DNA from: Clostridium sp. C8-1-8
GTDB lineage: Bacteria > Bacillota > Clostridia > Clostridiales > Clostridiaceae
Reading direction: 5' to 3'
NCBI RefSeq assembly: GCF_009928445.1
Contig: NZ_JAABNO010000012.1
Coordinates: 101,043 to 165,042 of the forward strand
DNA: 64,000 nt
The position numbers and the translations under genes were made by a program. Of the stretch, positions 1 to 10,959 are shown one piece after another (within the stretch, counting starts at the first letter, position 1; every line of letters starts with the position of its first letter). The notes beneath the pieces were generated by a model that did not search any database, had not been told where the DNA came from, and saw only the letters and a program-made list of their open reading frames with translations.

Positions 1-428
1 TATATGTTTCAAGAAAAGATAAGTTTCAAGATGTAGTTCTTACAACCTTTGATATAAGAATGACTAGACCAAACCTTGAACCTGTTATGAATACTGCTGA
101 GATCCATGCCTTTGAGCATTTAGGTGCAACTTTCTTAAGAAATCATAAGACTTTTGCCTCTAAGACTGTTTACTTTGGACCTATGGGGTGCAGAACTGGT
201 TTTTATTTAATACTTCAAGGTGATTATGAGTCAAAGGATATAGTAGAACTATTAAAAGAAATGTATCAATTTGTAGCTGAATTTGAAGGAGAAATTCCTG
301 GTGCATCAGCTAGAGATTGCGGAAACTATTTAGATATGAATCTTCCAATGGCTAAGTACTTAGCGAATAAGTTCTTAAAGGAAGTATTACTAGTAATAAC
401 TGATAAAAACCTAGTTTATCCAGACTAA
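1..428 (+). CDS. luxS: S-ribosylhomocysteine lyase LuxS (5' end cut by the window)
   Basis: LuxS cleaves S-ribosylhomocysteine to homocysteine and the AI-2 precursor DPD in the activated methyl cycle. The reading frame is open from base 3 (YVSRKDKFQDVVLTTFDIR) into the visible ATG at 60, so the gene runs in from outside and that ATG is internal. The metal-binding HAFEHL segment (HxxEH), the catalytic-cysteine region GPMGCRTGFYL and the second metal-site cysteine in SARDCGNYL are all present. The C-terminus is complete, and only about 15-20 N-terminal residues are missing. A strong terminator follows, so it is the last gene of its transcript. The family assignment is very secure. Confidence 0.97.
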   Translation, partial: YVSRKDKFQDVVLTTFDIRMTRPNLEPVMNTAEIHAFEHLGATFLRNHKTFASKTVYFGPMGCRTGFYLILQGDYESKDIVELLKEMYQFVAEFEGEIPGASARDCGNYLDMNLPMAKYLANKFLKEVLLVITDKNLVYPD

Positions 429-495
429 GCTAAATTACTTTTATTAGAAGCCTGTTTAGAATCCATGTAAATATCTAAAAGTGATTTAATAAATC

Positions 496-543
496 AAAAG
501 CTTCTGTTCAAAACTATTATTTGTTTTGAACAGAAGCTTTTTT
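496..543 (+). terminator. Intrinsic terminator of luxS
   Basis: A perfect 19-bp stem (496-514 with 523-541) has an 8-nt loop, and a T-run continues to 543. It lies 68 nt after the luxS stop. Confidence 0.93.
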
Positions 544-862
544 GATATATTATCAGCTATTAAAAAGTCATTTATCTCTTCACCAATAACTTATATATTG
601 AATATATATATAATAGAGTCATACCATACACATATAATAGTTCAACTATTAGACTCAAAATAAAGCTTTCGAAAAATTTATAAATTTTCATTTTAATAGA
701 TTTATTTTGAAGTAGTATATCTATAAATAGTAGGAATAATCATTACATTAAAATATAATCCATCTACACTTATTATTGCTGTAGCTCAAAGCATAAAAAT
801 AATAATTTATGCTAAATATACACTAGTAATATATAATAAACCAAACGATAAGGAGAATATCC
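544..862. other. Intergenic stretch before the lipoprotein gene
   Basis: Very AT-rich with no convincing reading frame. A small palindrome AATAGTTCAACTATT lies at 636-650. The stretch at about 715-752 (GAAGTAGTATATCTATAAAT and flanks) resembles stretches at 9724-9754 and 10921-10940. The promoter for the gene at 863 must lie here, but I could not pick one out with confidence. Confidence 0.4.
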
Positions 863-1570
863 ATGATTAAAAGATCAAAGAGCAAACTTTGTGTTTTTCT
901 AGTCGTATTCTTATGTCTCACTCTTTTAGTTGGCTGCGGAAATTCCTCAAGCAGCAAAAACAATACAAATAATGCAGTAAATAATAATAATCAAAATAGT
1001 AGTAATGATGGAAATACTTCAAACTCATCTACTTCAAATACATCATCCAAAAATAACAATAGTTCTAATTCAAATACAAACAATACCAATAAATCTCAGG
1101 GACAAAATAACGTATCAAGCCAAAGCGTAGTACTGTTAAATAATATCTATGCACTTTCAAAGGAAGGAAAGGTTCCTGAATGTGAGTTTATCTGCAAGAC
1201 CAATATATTAGACGATGTTATTAAAAAATGGGGAAATCCTGATAAGCAGGACTATGCTGGTGAAGGTCGTTATGCAGTTTATTCTAGTAAAAAAATACAC
1301 TTTGGTGTAAATAAAGGTGAGCAGATTTTTGATGTAAGATCCTTTAAAGATAACCTGAAGATAATAAAATATAATGATGTTGAAAAAACTTTAGGTAAAC
1401 CTTCAGTTATAAATAAGACTAATACTGAAAATATACTAATTTATGATGTGAATAAAACTTATCAGCTTATGCTAATCTTCCCAAAGCCAACAGATACCAA
1501 TAAAAATCCTTCACTTGATCACATATCTGTATACAGCCCAGCTGATGCAAAGAACAATATGGCTGGATAA
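863..1570 (+). CDS. YjgB-like lipoprotein (DUF4309)
   Basis: Predicted secreted lipoprotein of 235 aa. A lysine-rich start and hydrophobic stretch end in the lipobox LVGC (Cys25). Residues 26-85 are an Asn/Ser/Thr-rich low-complexity linker. The C-terminal domain (about 90-225) has the DUF4309/YjgB pattern: KEGKVPECEF, a DDVIKKWGNPDKQDYAGEG segment, FGVNKGEQIFDVRSF and VEKTLGKPS. The molecular function of this domain is not known. AGGAGA sits 8 nt before the ATG. The gene stands alone and converges on the anti-sigma gene, sharing a terminator with it. Confidence 0.85.
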   Translation: MIKRSKSKLCVFLVVFLCLTLLVGCGNSSSSKNNTNNAVNNNNQNSSNDGNTSNSSTSNTSSKNNNSSNSNTNNTNKSQGQNNVSSQSVVLLNNIYALSKEGKVPECEFICKTNILDDVIKKWGNPDKQDYAGEGRYAVYSSKKIHFGVNKGEQIFDVRSFKDNLKIIKYNDVEKTLGKPSVINKTNTENILIYDVNKTYQLMLIFPKPTDTNKNPSLDHISVYSPADAKNNMAG

Positions 1571-1625
1571 CAATAAGAGTGTGAACAAACCTATTTCTTT
1601 AATAGCTTTGTTCACACTCTTATTG
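1571..1625. terminator. Bidirectional terminator between lipoprotein and anti-sigma genes
   Basis: A perfect 19-bp stem (1571-1589 with 1607-1625) is followed by TTTTT on the + strand. It lies between convergent stops at 1570 and 1639, so it probably serves both transcripts. Confidence 0.88.
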
Positions 1626-1638
1626 TTTTTCATACTTA

Positions 1639-3114
1639 CTATTTCACATCAAATATCATCTGTTTATCTTTCATAAAATTAGACTTTGAAATTATTATAT
1701 TATAATCCTGACCAGCTTTAACATTATACTTATAACTAAAAGTATTATTCTTATTGTTGGCCAGTTCCGTATACTTCCAAACCTCATCTTTACTATCCTG
1801 ACTTATCTCTCCATCTGGATAATTACTGCCATTAGATATAACTTTAAAAGCATCAGCTACCCTTGCTGCTATAAAATCACCGTTAAAGCTAGCATTTATT
1901 TTTATTTTGTCTGCACTTCTCTCAACTGTGTTAATTGTGACAGTCATATTATCCCCCTGATTATAGGTAATAGGAGCTTTTAAGCTGTTAAGTGGTATAT
2001 ATTCATCCTTGCTTGGTATATAAGGCTTTGTTGTATTATCATTAACAGGTCTAGGCGTAATAATTATCTTTTTAGGCATTTGCTTAAAAGGAGAAAAGGT
2101 TGAAGTCATTACTCCATCTTCTATCTTTGACTCATAAGGAATTATCTTATTACCCTGTTCATCTGTAATATTCATCAAATCAACGGTTATTTGAGATTGT
2201 ATAAACTTCAGCTTATTTAGCTTATCCTGCAAGGTTTTATTGTTGTCATTATTCAAATATTCTTCACTTGTCTTTGCATATTCTTCATTAAATTTAGAAT
2301 CATATTCAGATACTATCTTTGTTTCTGTTGGCGTAATTATTATCTTATCTATTGCAAACTTATGGTCCTCTATATCTCTACTATAATTTACATTTAGAAC
2401 CTTAGAATTTTTATCTGATAGTTCTTTTGAAGTTTCTACCTTAAAGTCCCAGGCACCTTGGGCAAACTTGAAATTTTCAGTGTGTATTTCATTTATATTC
2501 CAATCTATATTAATCTTATCCCCAAGCTTTAAGTCTGATATGTCAAAGGTGGTTATAACTGCGTATTTCTCTAACTTATCTCCATCTTTTGATATCTTAG
2601 TGTCTTCAGTTTTGATTCTACTGGAGTAAACCTTATTTAATATGTCTTTACCATTTATCTTTAAGCTGTTTTTTCTTAGTTGTACACCCCACTGAAGCTT
2701 CTTATCACTAGTTACTGTATATATAAACTTCAAGCTTGATTGATCATATATGACTCCCTGCATAGAAATTTCTATACCATCATAGGTTTTACTTATGTTC
2801 TTAAGATCAGCATTGGATACATAGTTATCATTATAAGAATATATATTTTTAAGATGCTCTGAAAGTTCTCTTAATTGAGGAATATTGTCCGCTAGAGCTG
2901 GTGTAGCTACAACTGTTGTAATGACTAAAAAGGCTACGGATGCTGCAATCGCTATATTTTTCCTCTTATGACTTTTCTTTTTCACAATCTCACTGTCATT
3001 TCTTATGGCCTCATAAGCACTGTTTAACTTAAAATTTATTGTATCAGGAATCTTTAATTCCTCTTCACAACTTATTTCTCTTTCTATAAATTTGCTAAAT
3101 AGCTTTTCTTCCAT
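1639..3114 (-). CDS. DUF4179-family anti-sigma-like membrane protein
   Basis: A 491-aa protein with a short cytoplasmic N-terminal region (1-52), one membrane segment at about 53-74 (NIAIAASVAFLVITTVVA) and a large extracytoplasmic part. The region after the membrane segment (DNIPQLRELSEHLKNIYSYNDNY) is typical of DUF4179 proteins encoded beside ECF sigma factors. Its ATG overlaps the TAA of the sigma gene by one base (TAATG), which implies translational coupling. The likely role is to hold the ECF sigma factor at the membrane and sense envelope conditions. The signal is not visible from the sequence. Confidence 0.85.
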   Translation of the reverse strand: MEEKLFSKFIEREISCEEELKIPDTINFKLNSAYEAIRNDSEIVKKKSHKRKNIAIAASVAFLVITTVVATPALADNIPQLRELSEHLKNIYSYNDNYVSNADLKNISKTYDGIEISMQGVIYDQSSLKFIYTVTSDKKLQWGVQLRKNSLKINGKDILNKVYSSRIKTEDTKISKDGDKLEKYAVITTFDISDLKLGDKINIDWNINEIHTENFKFAQGAWDFKVETSKELSDKNSKVLNVNYSRDIEDHKFAIDKIIITPTETKIVSEYDSKFNEEYAKTSEEYLNNDNNKTLQDKLNKLKFIQSQITVDLMNITDEQGNKIIPYESKIEDGVMTSTFSPFKQMPKKIIITPRPVNDNTTKPYIPSKDEYIPLNSLKAPITYNQGDNMTVTINTVERSADKIKINASFNGDFIAARVADAFKVISNGSNYPDGEISQDSKDEVWKYTELANNKNNTFSYKYNVKAGQDYNIIISKSNFMKDKQMIFDVK

Positions 3115-3683
3115 TAATCCCTTACCTCCCTTAGTAGATGAAATAGCTTAAACCTAGCTCTTGCCAGTCTAGACTTTACCGTTCCCTCTGATATACCTAA
3201 ACACTTTGATATCTCTTTCACACTTAAATCTTCATAATAATAGAGAAGTACCGTTTCTCTATATTTAAGCTCTAAGCCTTTTATTGCTTCAAGTACAGGC
3301 TGCTTTTCTAAGTTATAGCTATCAGTATAAGTTTCTTCTTTCTCAATTCCTTTGTTAAAGAAAACCAACCTTTTTTTATTTCTCAATATATTATTACATT
3401 CATTGACCATAATTTTGATTAGCCAAGTCTTAAAACTATGAAGATTTTTAAGGCTTTTTAGACTTCTATATGCCTTAAGAACAGTTTCCTGCATAGCATC
3501 ACCAATATCCTCATCATTATCTAAAATGGTTCTTGCCATCCTATAAAGATCAGCTTTATATTCTTCAATAATACTTATAAATGCCTCTTTATCTCCGTCT
3601 TTAGCTAAGGTTATATTATTTTCAAAGACTGCTGTCTTATCATCTAAGTTAAATATACCACTGCCTACTTCATCAAAATACAT
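3114..3683 (-). CDS. ECF-type RNA polymerase sigma factor
   Basis: A 189-aa sigma-70 family protein of the extracytoplasmic function type. Region 2 spans about 25-95 (AFISIIEEYKADLYRMARTI, then DIGDAMQETVLKAYRSL). Region 4 spans about 130-186, with the helix-turn-helix SVKEISKCLGISEGTVKSRL. The chosen ATG has AGAGGAG 6-8 nt upstream, although its roughly 20-residue N-terminal extension is longer than usual. It is the first gene of a two-gene operon with the membrane anti-sigma protein and is probably autoregulated. Confidence 0.94.
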   Translation of the reverse strand: MYFDEVGSGIFNLDDKTAVFENNITLAKDGDKEAFISIIEEYKADLYRMARTILDNDEDIGDAMQETVLKAYRSLKSLKNLHSFKTWLIKIMVNECNNILRNKKRLVFFNKGIEKEETYTDSYNLEKQPVLEAIKGLELKYRETVLLYYYEDLSVKEISKCLGISEGTVKSRLARARFKLFHLLREVRD

Positions 3684-4105
3684 AGCACTTCTCCTCTTTA
3701 TTTTTTATAACACAATCATATTAATTATTTAAATAAGTTAATTAAAGCATCGGTTACTTATTGTTTAAATTTCTCCCAGTGCTTTATATATTTATCGCTT
3801 TGCAATCAGACTTATATCTTCAAGTTATCCTCTAACACCCCAGAGGGTCTTTGAAAATAAATTCACCATCTAAGTGGTAAATCCTTAATAGATTTTAATT
3901 TTTAGACTTTAATTTATATATCCATGCATGAATATCAAAAGCTTTACTATGGTTCCATTTTAATACACATATATAAGACGTATTAACCATCACTTAGGTT
4001 TCAATAATTCAAAATTTTTTTTAATAATTTTAATTACACCACTAATCCGGTGCAAAATGGTACCTATATAAGACATATTGAATAGTCTATAAGGAAGTAA
4101 TTTAT
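3684..4105. other. Divergent intergenic region with a repeated 15-mer
   Basis: It separates the ECF operon (-) from the alpha/beta hydrolase (+). The near-identical strings TATATAAGACGTATT (about 3970-3984) and TATATAAGACATATT (4065-4079) lie 95 nt apart, and each is preceded within about 25 nt by ATGGTWCC. The second lies just upstream of the hydrolase ATG. These are candidate regulator sites; I see no gene here. Confidence 0.4.
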
Positions 4106-4942
4106 ATGGAGAGATTTATATTGGGATACTATGTAAAAACAGAGGATAATGTAAAGATATATGTAGAAGATCTTAATCCATCTGGAGATAAGACTATATT
4201 ATTTATACATGGTTGGCCAGCAAACCATAATTTATTTGAATATCAATTAGATGAGCTTCCAAGGTTAGGATATAGATGTATCGCTATGGATATAAGAGGC
4301 TTTGGAAAGTCAGATAAGCCTTACGAAGGCTACAATTACAATAGATTGGCTGATGATGTTAGATGTGTTGTTAATACCTTTAAGCTTAAGGATTTCACTT
4401 TAGCAGGCCATTCAGTTGGAGGTGCCATATCTATTAAATACATGTCCCGTCATAAAGGATATGGTGTATCAAAGCTAGCGCTTTTTGGGGCAGCGGCTCC
4501 AAGCGTAACTAGAAGACCGGATTTTCCAGCAGGAGTAAGTAAAGAAGATATAACCGCACTTGTAGATGGAACATATGCTGATAGACCTAAAATGTTAAAA
4601 AAGTTCTCGGATATGTTCTTTTTTCAAAACATAAGCGATGCATTTTCAGAATGGTTCTTTCATCTTGGTTTAGAGGCCTCTGGCTGGGCTACTGCAAAGG
4701 TTGCAGAAACATTTAGAGATGATAACCTTTTGGCTGATTTAAAAAAGATTGAAGTACCAACTTTAATTCTTCATGGAATACATGATAAAGTATGTCTTTT
4801 TCCTTTAGCAATAGCAATGAAACAAGGAATTAAAAACTCTAAACTTGTTCCCTTCGAGAATAGTGGCCACGGATTATTTTGGGAAGAAAAAGATAAATTT
4901 AATAGTGAACTGGTTAAGTTTATAGAATGCAGTGATATATAA
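4106..4942 (+). CDS. Alpha/beta-fold hydrolase
   Basis: A 278-aa cytoplasmic serine hydrolase of the haloperoxidase/esterase group. The oxyanion-hole motif HGWP is at 35-38, the nucleophile elbow GHSVGG has Ser103, the acid is probably Asp227 (HGIHDKV) and the base His255 (NSGHGLFWEE). All parts of the triad are present, and length is normal. There is no signal peptide. The substrate cannot be read from sequence; esters or lactones are the usual ones. It is a single gene with its own terminator. The ATG follows AAGGAAG. Confidence 0.9.
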   Translation: MERFILGYYVKTEDNVKIYVEDLNPSGDKTILFIHGWPANHNLFEYQLDELPRLGYRCIAMDIRGFGKSDKPYEGYNYNRLADDVRCVVNTFKLKDFTLAGHSVGGAISIKYMSRHKGYGVSKLALFGAAAPSVTRRPDFPAGVSKEDITALVDGTYADRPKMLKKFSDMFFFQNISDAFSEWFFHLGLEASGWATAKVAETFRDDNLLADLKKIEVPTLILHGIHDKVCLFPLAIAMKQGIKNSKLVPFENSGHGLFWEEKDKFNSELVKFIECSDI

Positions 4943-4956
4943 GGTATATGATAATT

Positions 4957-5000
4957 TTAGGCTATGTTTATATATAAAATCTTAAACATAGCCTAATTTT
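4957..5000 (+). terminator. Terminator of the alpha/beta hydrolase gene
   Basis: A 14-bp perfect stem (4957-4970 with 4983-4996) is followed by TTTT. Confidence 0.8.
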
Positions 5001-5057
5001 AAAGCAAATAATTTCTGTAATAATATACATTCTTCAGCAGGGTACTTTAGGTAAAGA

Positions 5058-7789
<2,732 letters not shown>

Positions 7790-8011
7790 CCTAACCCCCC
7801 TTATTTATTGCATGAAATAGACACTTTTCTCTTAAGTTGTCCTTATATATACAAATACAAATCCTTTAGATGTAGCGGAAAAGTCATAACAGGCTACATA
7901 ACCTTCTTTTCTATTCTTTCACTTGAATTAGTATTTAATCATATTACTTCTACTTATCCTCAGTTTTATTTAAAGGCTATGTTGAAATTAAGCATATAAT
8001 TTCATGTAAAA

Positions 8012-8073
8012 TAAAAAAACCTAAACTAATATAAGCCCCCAAATTCCTCTGAGTTCTTATACTAATCTAGGTT
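8012..8073 (-). terminator. LicT-controlled leader terminator
   Basis: On the - strand an 18-nt arm (8073 down to 8056) pairs imperfectly with 8035 down to 8018, and a T-run follows (8017-8012). Its upstream arm shares bases with the RAT, so the two structures exclude each other. Confidence 0.88.
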
Positions 8074-8097
8074 TTGCCTGCTTAACAGTTACAATCC
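8065..8097 (-). promoter_or_regulatory. Ribonucleic antiterminator (RAT) for LicT
   Basis: Read on the - strand it is GGATTGTAACTGTTAAGCAG followed by GCAAAACCTAGAT. This is nearly the classical bgl/lic RAT (GGATTGTTACTG...GCAGGCAAAACCTAA). It lies 11-20 nt downstream of the expected transcription start and overlaps the leader terminator. Confidence 0.93.
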
Positions 8098-8114
8098 TAC
8101 ATATTTACAAAGGA

Positions 8115-8143
8115 ATTATATTACATTTTGTAAACCTTGTCAA
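8115..8143 (-). promoter_or_regulatory. Consensus sigma-A promoter of licT-bglP
   Basis: The - strand has TTGACA (8143-8138), a 17-nt spacer and TATAAT (8120-8115). This is a perfect consensus, consistent with control by antitermination rather than by initiation. An AACCAAC/GTTGGTT inverted repeat lies just upstream (about 8148-8176). Confidence 0.9.
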
Positions 8144-8159
8144 TACAACCAACCCTTTA

Positions 8160-8767
8160 TATTTATAGTAGTTGGTTATATCATACTGATATGCTTACAA
8201 AAAGAATTAATATAATTTTATTATATATTTAATTATATTACAAATATTATATATCATTTATAGCATTTCTTACAATTGTTTATTCAACTATTTAATTATT
8301 ATATATTTCCTATTAATATAAAAAACCCTATATTTATATTGTCACTGTAAACCTATCTTTTTATAATTAAATTAATGTTTACACCGTAAACATTATAAAA
8401 ACTTCGTATTTAGAAACTTACTTTACAATTGTTCTAAAACTGCTGTATCTGGTAGAGTTCTGGCATTCACAAAGTACTAGTTGAGTTAAGAACTCTAAAA
8501 AAGAGGAAGCTATGAAATTAAAATAATTGTATTGAACGGTAGACCGATACCTTTCCTCTGCAGGAAAACAGTTCATATATATATGCTCAAATCTATCATC
8601 TTGCAGAAACACTATTAAACACTTCTAATCAATATTACTTGAAACCTGGAATGCTAATATCTCTTAAAAAATTGTAGATGACCGTAACATGTAACTATTC
8701 CTTAGTATCAAATTGCAAGTCTCATATATATAATATTACATATAATACTATTAAAGGATGACCTCTT
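8160..8767. other. Long intergenic region before the multicopper oxidase
   Basis: About 600 nt with no gene I can support. It holds a 9-bp inverted repeat, AATGTTTAC ACC GTAAACATT, at 8374-8394, with a half-site-like TGTAAACC at 8346-8353. A 64-codon frame on the - strand (8418-8612) has no ribosome site or family resemblance, and I do not call it. Confidence 0.45.
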
Positions 8768-9658
8768 TTGATAATTACTACAGATATTAAAACTTTACCT
8801 TTCAAATTAAAAGACGGTATCAAGTATTTTGAATTAGTTGCTGAACCAGTTAAGCAGGAAATACTGCCTAAGGTTTTTATAAAAGCATGGGGATATAACG
8901 GAAGTACTCCTGGTCCTACAATAATTGTTAATTCCGGAGATACCGTAAACATAAGAGTATATAATAAACTTCCTGAGGCAACTAGCATACATTGGCATGG
9001 ACTAGATGTTCCAAACAAAATGGATGGTGTACCTGATATAGAGCCAACCCCCAAAATACAGCCTGGTGATTTTTTTGACTATAAATTTAAAATAGCTAAT
9101 CCACCTGGAACTCACATGTATCACACCCATGTTAATACTAGTAAGCAAGAAATGATGGGACTTGGAGGCGGATTTATTATTGAAAACCCTAATGACAAAA
9201 AAAGCATTGACTTTGACTACTTTATAATGCTTCAAGAATTTAAATTAAAAGGTCTAAAAATGGGCGAAGTGAAGCCTGGTATATATGATATTGATCCAAT
9301 GTCACATGAATTCAACTTTTTTACTATGAATGGTCGTTGTTTTCCTTACAGCACTCCACTTACTACAGCCTTGAATAAGGTTGTTCGTGTAAGATTAGGT
9401 AATATTTCAATGAACGCTCATCCAATACACCTTCACGGACACCAGTTTTTAGTAGTTGCTTCAGATGGAAATAGTATACCTTATAATAACTACATCTTTA
9501 AAAACACAATAAATGTAGCTACTGGTGAGACATGGGATATATTATTTAAATCAGATAATCCCGGTACTTGGCCGCTTCACTGTCATATTCCTCATCATAT
9601 GTCAAATAATATGACTAAAGGAACAGGTGGAATGTTTACCACCGTTAGTTACTTATAA
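8768..9658 (+). CDS. Two-domain multicopper oxidase (laccase-like)
   Basis: A 296-aa protein with the four copper-binding segments of multicopper oxidases in order: SIHWHGLD (His75, His77), THMYHTHVN (His116, His119, His121), HPIHLHGHQF (His218, 221, 223) and WPLHCHIPHHM (His271, Cys272, His273, His277, possible axial Met278/Met282). All type 1, 2 and 3 ligands appear present. It is about half the length of three-domain laccases, so the active form is probably an oligomer. No signal peptide is visible, so it looks cytoplasmic. The start is TTG at 8768, with AAAGGATG 7 nt upstream and no better ATG. Likely roles are Cu(I) or phenol oxidation or O2 removal; substrate unknown. Confidence 0.9.
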   Translation: MIITTDIKTLPFKLKDGIKYFELVAEPVKQEILPKVFIKAWGYNGSTPGPTIIVNSGDTVNIRVYNKLPEATSIHWHGLDVPNKMDGVPDIEPTPKIQPGDFFDYKFKIANPPGTHMYHTHVNTSKQEMMGLGGGFIIENPNDKKSIDFDYFIMLQEFKLKGLKMGEVKPGIYDIDPMSHEFNFFTMNGRCFPYSTPLTTALNKVVRVRLGNISMNAHPIHLHGHQFLVVASDGNSIPYNNYIFKNTINVATGETWDILFKSDNPGTWPLHCHIPHHMSNNMTKGTGGMFTTVSYL

Positions 9659-9682
9659 TTACTTTGCATCTATAAATATACC

Positions 9683-9754
9683 AAAACTCCTCTTGGTTTT
9701 GAGAAGAGTTTTGATATACAAATTTTATTATGAAACAGTATATCTATTTATAGG
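9683..9754 (+). repeat. Diverged repeat, copy 1
   Basis: A stretch of about 70 nt that can be aligned by eye with 10878-10940: AACTCCTCT, GGTTTTGAGA, AAATTTTA and AGTATAT/AGTACAT blocks occur in the same order. The left part can fold (CAAAACTC with GAGTTTTG). It may act as a weak terminator after the oxidase gene. Confidence 0.4.
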
Positions 9755-9840
9755 AATATCAACCTTAGTTACACGGCAAAAAATACAAGAAATTATTTTA
9801 ACTGTGCCCGAAGATCTATTTTCCATCTAGGCAAAATAAA

Positions 9841-10602
9841 CTACTTAAAGAAACTTGTCCACAGGTGGGATAAAGGCATTACCAAAACTAAGGCAGGAAG
9901 CATATTAGCCACTGGAAAGCTTTTTATCCCACTAATTCTAAAACCTGTTGCAAGCATTAGAATTCCTCCACAGGCAGTAAAATCATTAATCATAGATGGT
10001 GTTGTTAAAGGCATTATAAAACTTGCACTAAGATATAGCACTATCATTATTGCAAATTGTGGAATGCATACCGTCATTACTAAGTATCCTAAGGCTGTTG
10101 CAAATATACCTGCAGTAAAGAAATCAAGGATTGATTTTGCTAAAAGAACTGTGTGATCTCCAGTCATTCCCTCCTTTAGTGAACCAAATATTCCTGTTCC
10201 ACTAGCACAGAACAGTATAACTATTGCTACAAACTTCTCCATAAACTCTATTTCATTCTTCTCATTAGACTCTAAGGTTACAGCAACTTCTTTATAAGCT
10301 TCGTCTTTCTTATTTCCTTTAAATAGGCTTTCTATAGGACCTTTTACTTTTCCAGCACACCATTCTATACCAGCCTCAACCTTAATAAGTTCACCTATAG
10401 CACTTCCTATTACTAGTGACAATATAACTGCTGGTAAAGTATTCATTTTTACTATATAGTTAACTCCCATTGCCATGGATGCTACTCCAAAAGTTAAAGG
10501 AAGCCCTACTTTTAATCTTTCTGGTATCTTATGCCCCAAAACAGCTCCTAGAAGCCCTCCAATTAGTACTGATAAACAATTAACTATTATTCCAATAGGC
10601 AT
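9841..10602 (-). CDS. DUF554-family membrane protein (YqgA-like)
   Basis: A 253-aa integral membrane protein with about seven hydrophobic segments. It starts MPIGIIVNCLSVLIGGLLGA, and the ERLKVGLPLTFGVASMAMG and AILxLVIGSAIGEL-type segments are typical of DUF554/YqgA. A charged loop at about 85-120 (KGNKKDEAYKEVAVTLESNEK) is likely cytoplasmic. Function is unknown; the family is sometimes annotated as a possible transporter without proof. It is a single gene with AGGAAG before the ATG. Confidence 0.88.
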   Translation of the reverse strand: MPIGIIVNCLSVLIGGLLGAVLGHKIPERLKVGLPLTFGVASMAMGVNYIVKMNTLPAVILSLVIGSAIGELIKVEAGIEWCAGKVKGPIESLFKGNKKDEAYKEVAVTLESNEKNEIEFMEKFVAIVILFCASGTGIFGSLKEGMTGDHTVLLAKSILDFFTAGIFATALGYLVMTVCIPQFAIMIVLYLSASFIMPLTTPSMINDFTACGGILMLATGFRISGIKSFPVANMLPALVLVMPLSHLWTSFFK

Positions 10603-10959
10603 TTCTATCTTCCTTTCTTCATCTAATATTATATTTAGAACTTGTTCAAGCCTATAGACTTGAATTATAGCACTCTACCATTTTATATACAAATACTACA
10701 TGTATTAACTTCCCAATAGTTTAATTTGAATTAATCACAAATAAAGTTATTTTCTATGATAGTTTTTTACAAAATAGCCAATTAACTTAGCTGATTTATT
10801 GAGATATGTAAACGTTAATAGTATAATTTTTATGTAGTTTATTTAAAGATGTACCACTTCAATATGAAATCTATTTTAAAAGCTCCTCTGGTTTTTGAGA
10901 GAAGAATTTAAAAATATAAATTTTACTACAAAGTAGTACATATATAAGGAGGTATCACT
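10603..10959. other. Regulatory region of the serine hydrolase gene
   Basis: Contains a cre-like box TGTAAACGTTAATA at 10807-10820, which differs at one position from the TGNAARCGNWWWCA catabolite-responsive consensus. A 24-nt string at 10840-10863 (begins TATTTAAAGATG, ends CACTTCAAT) is identical to 32701-32724 in the galactomannan locus. Diverged repeat copy 2 lies at 10878-10940, just before the ribosome site. Confidence 0.55.

Noticed and set aside
8418..8612. 64-codon frame on the - strand upstream of the multicopper oxidase
   Set aside because: No ribosome site, no family resemblance and an odd composition; most likely chance.
9683..9720. Intrinsic terminator of the multicopper oxidase gene
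   Set aside because: A CAAAACTC/GAGTTTTG stem exists but there is no T-run; kept only as part of a diverged repeat.
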